Origin: Planococcus lenghuensis
Lineage (GTDB): Bacteria; Bacillota; Bacilli; Bacillales_A; Planococcaceae
Reading direction: 5' to 3'
NCBI RefSeq assembly: GCF_001999905.1
Contig: NZ_CP019640.1
Location: forward strand, 2,088,001-2,152,000
Length of the DNA stretch: 64,000 nucleotides
The notes beneath the pieces are model-generated. The model did not search any database. It worked only from the letters and a program-made list of their open reading frames with translations, and was not told the origin of the DNA. Shown piece after piece: positions 58,372 through 64,000 of the stretch. The position numbers were made by a program, and so were the translations under genes. Each line of letters starts with the position of its first letter. The stretch's first letter is position 1.

Positions 58372-59423
58372 TGTAAATTGTCAACTCAAGTCGAACGAGG
58401 CAGGAAATTCATGAATACCTCGAATGGTGTGTTGTAGTTGAGCACTTTCCGTGGCACCTGGTTAAATTCCAGGAGGAAATCCAAGGTTTCCCGCTGCGTC
58501 ATCCGGCTGAAATCGGTCCCTTTCGGATAGGTGCGGCGGACGCGGCCGTTTGAGTTCTCATTCGTCCCGCGCTGACCTGGCATGCCAGGATCCGAGAAGT
58601 AGAAGGGGATTTCCAGTCCTTTCTCCACTTCCGTCCACAAGTGAAATTCCTTGCCGCGATCGGCCGTGATGGACTTCACCAGTTTCTTCGGCAATTCCTG
58701 CAGTAAGCTGACAATGGCACGAGCCGCTTCTTCAGCTGTCTTGGCAGCCAGTTTCTGTACAATTGTAAATCGACTGGTTCGTTCCGTGAGCGTAAGGATC
58801 TGGCTCTTGTGTGCCTTGCCAATTACGGTGTCGACCTCCCAGTGGCCGATCTGGCTACGGGGTGCCCGACGGGCGTGTATGCTTTTCAGCGAAGGCATCT
58901 TGCCACAGGTCTCCTCTTCGTGGTTCTTTCGCTTTCGGCCCTTGCGTATCAGCAGTTTCTTCGACAGGCCGAACAGACCGAGTGCGGCATAGCGGTAGAT
59001 GGTCGCAACACTAAGGGCAAATGGCTTGCCGTGCTCTTTCCGGTACCGTTCCACGATGCCTTCCGGTGACCAGCCTTTCTCCTGGCGTTCCGTGACATGG
59101 CGGATTATTTCCATGTCCGCTGTCGGTTTCAGGCCGCAGTTCTTCCGCTTGGTTTCGTAGTCACGCTGCGCTTCGGCGGCTGTATACGGCGCGCACCGGT
59201 CCAGCTCATACTTGATCGTGCTTTTACTTCGTTTCATCTGGCGGGCAATATAGGACAGTGATTTGTCGGCAAGGATATATTCTTCAATCAGCACACGTTC
59301 CCGTGTTACAATGTGGGCATAGCTCAGGTGGGGGCACTCCTTTAGTTGATTGGCGTTAACTAATGTGTACCCATTCGAGCTATTTTTTATTTCTGACCGT
59401 TCGACTTAACATGATAATCTACA
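58372..59423 (-). mobile_element. IS30-family insertion sequence, about 1,052 bp
   Basis: Imperfect terminal inverted repeats: TGTAAATTGTCAACTCAAGT plus CGAACG at 58372, and CGTTCGACTTAACATGATAA plus TCTACA ending at 59423. Flanking A-rich bases (CAAAA before, AAAATAA after) allow a short AAA/AAAA duplication, but the A run hides its exact length. It contains one transposase gene. Confidence 0.8.
58386..59294 (-). CDS. IS30-family transposase
   Basis: 302 residues from GTG at 59294; coding similarity extends upstream in frame (SYAHIVTRERVLIEEYILAD), so the true start may be the CTG near 59324 behind AAAGGAGTGCCCCCACC. HTH: LSYIARQMKRSKSTIKYELD. Catalytic DDE: Asp in HWEVDTVIGK, Asp in SITADRGKEF, Glu in GTNENSNGRVRRTYPKGTDF, all intact. 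C-terminal VPRKVLNYNTPFEVF is typical. Probably functional. Confidence 0.92.
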   Translation of the reverse strand: MLIEEYILADKSLSYIARQMKRSKSTIKYELDRCAPYTAAEAQRDYETKRKNCGLKPTADMEIIRHVTERQEKGWSPEGIVERYRKEHGKPFALSVATIYRYAALGLFGLSKKLLIRKGRKRKNHEEETCGKMPSLKSIHARRAPRSQIGHWEVDTVIGKAHKSQILTLTERTSRFTIVQKLAAKTAEEAARAIVSLLQELPKKLVKSITADRGKEFHLWTEVEKGLEIPFYFSDPGMPGQRGTNENSNGRVRRTYPKGTDFSRMTQRETLDFLLEFNQVPRKVLNYNTPFEVFMNFLPRST

Positions 59424-59529
59424 AAATAAAAAAAGCAGATTGTGATTTTCACTTCAGATCAAATAAGAGTTGCCAAAAACGTTTAGCCGTTCAGTTTTGA
59501 ATTGCGAAATAACGAAGTATCAGCCGAAT

Positions 59530-59918
59530 TTCACATCCATTCAGCACCGCGTTCAGCCGGGTTTTTGATGCTGAAAAGAAACTATCTCAACTGCTTCTAG
59601 TAGATAGATATTGTGCCATAATGCGAGAAGAGATGTACCATGCACTTTATAATTTGGATAGAGTGCGACGGCTGATCGTATCTTAACGGTATACCGAGAA
59701 AGAACTCCACTTCGATGCTTCGAAAGCGATCGAAGTTTATTGAGCAAGCAACAGCTTTCTCGCCTGAAAAAGTGGGAAGCCAGCATAGATCCGCGCGGAA
59801 TTATGGGAAAGTTGAGTAACATATTCCAAGAGATTTTCAGATTGAACAAAACTTTGAGCGAAAAAACTGAACTTGAAGCGAATGAAGAACAATTCAAAAA
59901 AGCTTCAGAGATGGTTTG
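59530..59918 (+). pseudogene. decayed gene of unknown family
   Basis: One frame gives SRVFDAEKKLSQLLLVDRYC and AIMREEMYHALYNLDRVRRL before a stop near 59684; the next frame carries on as ADRILTVYRERTPLRCFESD, RSLLSKQQLSRLKKWEASID and IMGKLSNIFQEIFRLNKTLS to TGA at 59916-59918. Together they look like one helical protein split by a single frameshift, with its start lost. No family can be named. It lies directly beside the IS30 element. Confidence 0.45.
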
Positions 59919-59951
59919 AGGAACACCTTAAAACACCATGAGCTATTCTGC

Positions 59952-59991
59952 TAAAAGCAAAGCATTCTGCACGAGAATGCTTTGCTTTTGA
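59952..59991 (+). terminator. terminator behind the decayed gene
   Basis: AAAGCAAAGCATTCT, loop GCACG, AGAATGCTTTGCTTTT: a 15-bp perfect stem. Confidence 0.85.
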
Positions 59992-60054
59992 AGTTCCTTA
60001 AACAGCTGGATGATTCTGCTTGTTTTATGTACCGCGACTCTTCGCCGGAATCCA

Positions 60055-60543
60055 TCAAAAAAAGAAATTCGTTTCCGGTCTATTCTCTTCCCATGTTTTC
60101 ATCAGTTCTTCATGCATCTCTTTCGCCCGCTCTACCATGAACCAGTCAATGGAATGTCCGGGAGTCGGCATCTTTCGAGAGTGGCGCGCTGCTATTTTTT
60201 CATGGTTCCTCCAATGAGGATGAATGACGGTTGACTTGCTGCTATGAAAGACAGCGTATTTAATTTCCTCTATTTCATGCCAAAATACTTTGTTTCCTTT
60301 CAGGTCAATTACTATGCCTTCATCATCCCAGTAATATCCCTTGCCTTCTCTTCTTTTTCTCAAAAGGTAAATGCCGTAGCCCATGAAAACAGAGGAAACG
60401 ATCAAGTTTGCAATAAAGGTGAGAATATTGGTGGAAAACTCTTTCCAATCCACAAACCCCAACAACGAAAGGATAATTACCCCTGTGGAAATAAAGACAA
60501 CAATAGGAAACCAAGAAATGTTATACATCTTCCCCTGATTCAA
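60055..60543 (-). CDS. membrane protein with PH-like cytoplasmic domain
   Basis: 162 residues from TTG at 60541-60543, behind GGAGGCGGGTTTTT. Two membrane spans (ISWFPIVVFISTGVIILSLL and FSTNILTFIANLIVSSVFMG) and then a domain with YYWDDEGIVIDLKGNKVFWH and EIEEIKYAVFHSSKST, the pattern of bacterial PH-like (bPH) domains. Function unknown; homologues in Bacillales are annotated only as membrane proteins. Single gene. Confidence 0.72.
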   Translation of the reverse strand: MNQGKMYNISWFPIVVFISTGVIILSLLGFVDWKEFSTNILTFIANLIVSSVFMGYGIYLLRKRREGKGYYWDDEGIVIDLKGNKVFWHEIEEIKYAVFHSSKSTVIHPHWRNHEKIAARHSRKMPTPGHSIDWFMVERAKEMHEELMKTWEENRPETNFFF

Positions 60544-60809
60544 AAAAACCCGCCTCCATGAAATCTACGTGTATTCTTAAAATATACTCAGCAGGGAAAC
60601 AAAACGCTAGTTAATTTTGATGCAAAACTGTACGTAAAAGTGTATTTTTACAGACGAAAAGGAAGACAGATGCTATGGTTGCAGCATTTATCTTCCTTTC
60701 AATCCGTATTGAAACAGTTATCGTTTCAGGCACTTCCGGTATGTATGCTGACTGCTGTTCACCGGGTTAAGCCTTCGATAAATGAAATGTAATGATGAAA
60801 AATTAAAAA

Positions 60810-60858
60810 GATAAGAGCCGCATCCCTCCCTTATTGATGGGAAGAATGCGGCTCTTAT
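60810..60858 (-). terminator. symporter gene terminator
   Basis: AAGAGCCGCAT, loop, ATGCGGCTCTT just past the stop codon at 60867. Confidence 0.85.
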
Positions 60859-60866
60859 GGAACGTC

Positions 60867-62144
60867 TTATTTTGCGTTCAATGCATGGCGTTCGTCCACT
60901 CCTGCGCTTTCGAAATCATCGTCTCTTTCTTCTACTGTGGCGTCGGTCCATAATTCGCCTTCAGAACCGGCAACCACGACTGCGGCTGAAGCATCCCCCA
61001 CAACGTTCACGGTTGTCCGGAACATGTCGAGTATCCGGTCAATACCAGCGACTAATGCAATCCCTTCAAGTGGCATGCCTGCAGCATTCAATACCATGGC
61101 CAGCATGATGACTCCTGCCCCCGGCACCCCTGCTGCTCCTATGGAAGCCAGTACAGTAGTCAGTACTACTGCCACAAGTTGCATAATGGAAAGCTCCAAA
61201 CCGGAGATTTGGGCGATGAACACGACAGCGATACCTTGATAAATAGCGGTCCCGTCCATATTAAGTGTAGCTCCCAATGGAAGGACAAAACTGCTTATTC
61301 TCCGGGAAACGCCCAAATTTTCCTGTGTGTTTTTCATGGTTACCGGCAAAGTCCCCGCGCTGCTGCAAGTGCTGAATGCGACTGCCGCAGCCGGTGTGAT
61401 TCCTTTAAAGAAACGCAAAGGATTCGTTTTACCAAACGTTTTAACTGCCAGTCCATAGATCACTACAGCATGGACGATACAAGCAATGGCAACTGTCAAA
61501 ATCACTTTTAAGAGTGGCAGCAAGACGGAAAGTCCATATTCACCAACGACCGGTGCCACTAATCCGATAATGCCAAGTGGCGCCAACCACATAATGATAC
61601 CTGTTATCTTATACATAATTTCGGCAAAACCTTCAAAAAAGCGGTATACAGGCTCTGCAGGCTTTCCGACTAAAGTGATTGCCAAACCAAGGAAAATGGC
61701 AAAAAAGATAATTTGTAAAATGCTTCCTGAAGCAAGTGCTGCAAAAGGGTTTTCCGGAATAATATTGAGCAACGTGGCTATTACCCCTTCTGTTTCATTC
61801 ACTTCCACACTTCCTTCTTCAGGAATACCGATTGTCAGACCTTCGCCTGGTGAAATCAAGAAGGCGAAAGACAAACCGATTGTGACTGCAATCGCGCTTG
61901 TCACCAGATAATAAGTTACTGTTTTTAATCCAATTCTGCCTAATTGTTTCGGATCTCCTATGCTGGCGATTCCCACGACTAAAGAAGCGAGAACGAGCGG
62001 CGCAATCACGAACTTAATCAGACGCAAAAACAATTCGCCTAACGGCTCGACAACTTCAATCGCTGGACCGAAAATGAGCCCCAAAGTAATCGCTATGGCG
62101 AAAGCGACGAAAATTTGGGCCAGCAAATTATCTTTCAATTTCAT
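60867..62144 (-). CDS. dicarboxylate/amino-acid:cation symporter (DAACS family)
   Basis: 425 residues from ATG at 62142-62144 (GGAGGAGAAACA upstream). About eight spans plus the two re-entrant loops of the glutamate-transporter fold: first loop AFSTCSSAGTLPVTMKNTQE, then ATLNMDGTAIYQGIAVVFIA (the NMDGT sodium/substrate motif), and late GAAGVPGAGVIMLAMVLNAA and DMFRTTVNVVGDASAAVVVA. It imports acidic amino acids or C4-dicarboxylates with H+ or Na+. Which substrate cannot be decided. It lies 75 bases downstream of the threonine synthase gene. Confidence 0.92.
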   Translation of the reverse strand: MKLKDNLLAQIFVAFAIAITLGLIFGPAIEVVEPLGELFLRLIKFVIAPLVLASLVVGIASIGDPKQLGRIGLKTVTYYLVTSAIAVTIGLSFAFLISPGEGLTIGIPEEGSVEVNETEGVIATLLNIIPENPFAALASGSILQIIFFAIFLGLAITLVGKPAEPVYRFFEGFAEIMYKITGIIMWLAPLGIIGLVAPVVGEYGLSVLLPLLKVILTVAIACIVHAVVIYGLAVKTFGKTNPLRFFKGITPAAAVAFSTCSSAGTLPVTMKNTQENLGVSRRISSFVLPLGATLNMDGTAIYQGIAVVFIAQISGLELSIMQLVAVVLTTVLASIGAAGVPGAGVIMLAMVLNAAGMPLEGIALVAGIDRILDMFRTTVNVVGDASAAVVVAGSEGELWTDATVEERDDDFESAGVDERHALNAK

Positions 62145-62218
62145 TGTTTCTCCTCCTTCTGCATAATGCATTTTCGGTCATAGGCAGGTATCCCCTTTAA
62201 AACGGACTGCATTTCCTA

Positions 62219-63439
62219 TTAGTTGGATGCGACCTTTATCGAATCATCTTTTTCTAATATCGGGACATCGATATTTACTGTATCCGGGTATTTGATTCCT
62301 GCTCCCGTATTCAAAGCCACGACTGTTTCCCCTTCTTTGATCCAGTCCTGTTGCCGCAATTGACGGATCGCAACAAACACAGCGGCGCCTTCCGGGCAAA
62401 TAAAGGATCCTTCCATCTGTGCGATTCTTTCCTGTTCATCGAGCATATCCTGGTCATCCACGGCAATTGCGCAACCATCTGTTTTATAGACGGCATCCAA
62501 CACCAAAAAGTCACCTATTGCTTTTGGCACATTGATACCGAAAGCTTGGGTACTCGAATCCGGCCAGAATTCCGATTCACTCTTTTTCTCTTCCCACGCC
62601 TTTACAATGGGCGCACAGCCGGTCGCCTGGACAGCGACTAATCGCGGCAATTCGCCTTTAACCCAGCCCAGATTCTTTAATTCATTCAAGGCTTTATAGA
62701 TTCCGATGAGACCGACGCCTCCTCCGGTAGGATACAAAATGACATCCGGGAATTTCCAACCCATCTGTTCCGCGATTTCCAATCCCATTGTTTTTTTGCC
62801 TTCGATCCGGTAAGGCTCTTTCAGTGTAGAAGCATCGTAAAGTCCGAATTCCTTCACGGCTTTTCCGACAATTTTTCCGGCATCACTGATTAATCCATTT
62901 ACCAAGTAAAGATTCGCTCCTGATAATGCCACTTCGTTTCGGGTGATTTTCGGCGCATCCTGTGGCATGACGATAGTGGATTTCAAGCCAGCTCTCGCGC
63001 CGTAGAGCGCCCAAGCAGCCCCTGCATTCCCGTTAGTTGGCATTGCGAATTCCTCGATTCCCACTTCTTTCGCTTTAGAAACGCCGACCGCTGCGCCTCT
63101 CGCTTTAAATGTGCCAGTCGGAACAAGCCCTTCATCCTTCATATAGAGCTTTTCAACGCCCATGTCTTTTCCAATCGTCGGCATACTAAGAAGTGGAGTC
63201 ATTCCTTCTCCTTGGGATACCACGTTTTGTTCGTTCTCGACCGGAAGCATTTCGTGGTATCTCCATAACGTCGGGTTTCGTTTAGCTATATCGTCAGGTG
63301 TTACATTCGCTTTTAATTCGTCCCAATCGTATTCCACTAGTAGTGGAGAACCACATGTACATAATTGATGCTGTTGTTTCGTATCGTACTCATTCCCGCA
63401 TTTCGGGCAATAAAGATGGGAAACATAACTATACTTCAA
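62219..63439 (-). CDS. thrC: threonine synthase (zinc-ribbon type)
   Basis: 406 residues. The N-terminal zinc ribbon (YCPKCGNEYD and CTCGSP) is followed by the PLP fold: Lys in GTFKARGAAVGVSKAKE, PTNGNAGAAWALY substrate loop, PTGGGVGLIGIYKAL phosphate loop, and LNTGAGIKYPD near the end. It makes threonine from O-phosphohomoserine. This type is common in Bacillales beside or instead of the thrB-linked form; a related aminobutyrate- or 2,3-diaminobutyrate-type enzyme cannot be excluded. No thr operon partners are in the window. Confidence 0.87.
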   Translation of the reverse strand: MKYSYVSHLYCPKCGNEYDTKQQHQLCTCGSPLLVEYDWDELKANVTPDDIAKRNPTLWRYHEMLPVENEQNVVSQGEGMTPLLSMPTIGKDMGVEKLYMKDEGLVPTGTFKARGAAVGVSKAKEVGIEEFAMPTNGNAGAAWALYGARAGLKSTIVMPQDAPKITRNEVALSGANLYLVNGLISDAGKIVGKAVKEFGLYDASTLKEPYRIEGKKTMGLEIAEQMGWKFPDVILYPTGGGVGLIGIYKALNELKNLGWVKGELPRLVAVQATGCAPIVKAWEEKKSESEFWPDSSTQAFGINVPKAIGDFLVLDAVYKTDGCAIAVDDQDMLDEQERIAQMEGSFICPEGAAVFVAIRQLRQQDWIKEGETVVALNTGAGIKYPDTVNIDVPILEKDDSIKVASN

Positions 63440-63571
63440 ATTCCTGCACTCCTTTTTGGTTAAGGCTCAATCGATCAAGTTTTTAAATCAGAGAATCTTT
63501 AAAACATGCAATCCGTTGACAAACAGAGCCCGAAATTCGCTCCCGGGCATCTATTTGTATGTGTGTTGATA

Positions 63572-64000
63572 TCAGCTATGGAAATTAGTACCGGAAGTGA
63601 CTTCCGCAACATAGCCTGTCCGGATGACGAAATCGCCGAAACGCTCGTTTTCCTGCCGTTCTTTCGCATAATGGAAAAAGATCGGTTTGAGTGTCCCCAG
63701 AATCTCTTCTTCTCCAATATTTTCCCGGTACATTTTGTTCAATCGATCTCCTGCGAAACTGGCGCCTAAATACATATTGTATTTTCCCGGCGCCTTGCCG
63801 ATAAAGCCGATTTCTCCGAGAGTTGGCCGTGAGCAGTTATTCGGGCAGCCGGACATGCGGATAAGGATCTCTTCTTCCCGAAGACCTGCTTCATCCAAAA
63901 TATCTTCGATTTTGGTGATTAACGACGGAAGGTAACGTTCTGCTTCGGCCATCGCCAAGCCACACGTCGGTAAAGCGACACATGCCATGGAGTTTCTGCG
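63572..64000 (-). CDS. cysI: assimilatory sulfite reductase hemoprotein, C-terminal part (runs off the window)
   Basis: 143 codons visible. The siroheme/4Fe-4S ligands are in [19 protein letters not shown] and [20 protein letters not shown] (Cys-x5-Cys and Cys-x3-Cys), as in CysI. Reduces sulfite to sulfide with electrons from CysJ. The C-terminal [20 protein letters not shown] and [10 protein letters not shown] fit the NADPH-dependent type. The remainder and CysJ are beyond the edge. Nitrite reductase is less likely given the ending. Confidence 0.88.
   Translation of the reverse strand, partial: RRNSMACVALPTCGLAMAEAERYLPSLITKIEDILDEAGLREEEILIRMSGCPNNCSRPTLGEIGFIGKAPGKYNMYLGASFAGDRLNKMYRENIGEEEILGTLKPIFFHYAKERQENERFGDFVIRTGYVAEVTSGTNFHS

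Larger units (their letters stand above)
59424..60054. other. stretch between IS30 and the next gene
   Basis: It contains one decayed gene (59530-59918) and a terminator (59952-59991). No intact gene is seen. Confidence 0.6.

Noticed and set aside
59553-59897. Minus-strand frame of 114 codons
   Set aside because: It opposes the decayed plus-strand gene, has a Ser/Leu composition typical of a shadow, and no ribosome site.
63440-63571. Possible regulatory RNA between threonine synthase and sulfite reductase
   Set aside because: The gap is short, with no T-box, S-box or terminator-like structure that I could support.

Overview
The window looks like a chromosome segment of a Gram-positive Bacillales bacterium, most likely a member of the Planococcaceae (Planococcus/Sporosarcina/Bhargavaea-like). 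This rests on gene content and order, roughly 50% GC, strong AGGAGG-type ribosome binding sites, frequent GTG/TTG starts and Firmicutes-style hairpin-plus-T terminators. The housekeeping genes follow the order known around ypbR (dynA), ypdP-ypdQ, ypeQ, ypgQ-ypgR, ypiP, ypjP-thy-dfrA, degV, ypmR-ypmS and msrA-msrB in Bacillus subtilis. No rRNA, tRNA, CRISPR array or replication origin was seen. Genus-level placement is inference.

Layout. 0-9.2 kb: partial murG, an IS200/IS605-type TnpB element, then a mostly leftward housekeeping run (ctpA, deoD, yozE-like, msrB-msrA, ypmS-ypmR, degV, dfrA). 9.1-11.9 kb: the native thyA next to dfrA survives only as its last 16 codons; an AT-rich insert carries a different, full-length long-form thyA and an unknown gene. 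11.9-14.1 kb: ypjP, a tiny membrane protein, an RsmJ-like methyltransferase and a bacilliredoxin. 14.3-19.3 kb: an accessory stretch of small lipoproteins, OB-fold-like proteins, a pair of 140-residue paralogues, broken genes and an intergenic repeat. 19.5-24.2 kb: cvfC-like, ABC-F ATPase, HD phosphohydrolase, cold-shock gene. 24.3-28.2 kb: a papain-like candidate peptidase beside an ATP-grasp ligase, divergent from a GNAT gene. 28.4-41.5 kb: ypeQ-like, a preQ1 riboswitch with the queuosine-precursor transporter and an RNase H-like gene, a PQQ-type sugar dehydrogenase interrupted by one TGA codon, HIT and NAD(P)-binding proteins, an ATP-grasp/MurJ-type flippase pair, an amidohydrolase and a CNNM/CorC-type protein. 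41.6-49.6 kb: sulfurtransferase, the two-headed dynamin DynA, an SDR, and a ba3-type cytochrome oxidase operon behind a perfect Fnr/CRP-type box.

49.7-59.9 kb is mobile. A 3,010-bp transposon (DUF6431 protein, DDE transposase, AAA ATPase) has TGTTA/TAACA ends, three binding-site-like repeats at each end and a 6-bp target duplication. A nucleotidyltransferase-like gene, a YtrA-like GntR/ABC operon ending in a sigma-region-4-like protein, two lipoproteins, an IS30 element and a decayed gene follow. 60-64 kb: a PH-like membrane protein, a dicarboxylate/amino-acid symporter, threonine synthase and the C-terminal end of a sulfite reductase.

Best candidates for under-described biology: the papain-like/ATP-grasp pair at 24.3-27.5 kb, the ATP-grasp/MurJ pair at 33.3-35.9 kb, the three-gene transposon with a possible -1 frameshift in its first gene, and the thyA replacement. 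Several reading frames break at A6 or T6 runs, so sequencing error has to be excluded before calling those genes broken.
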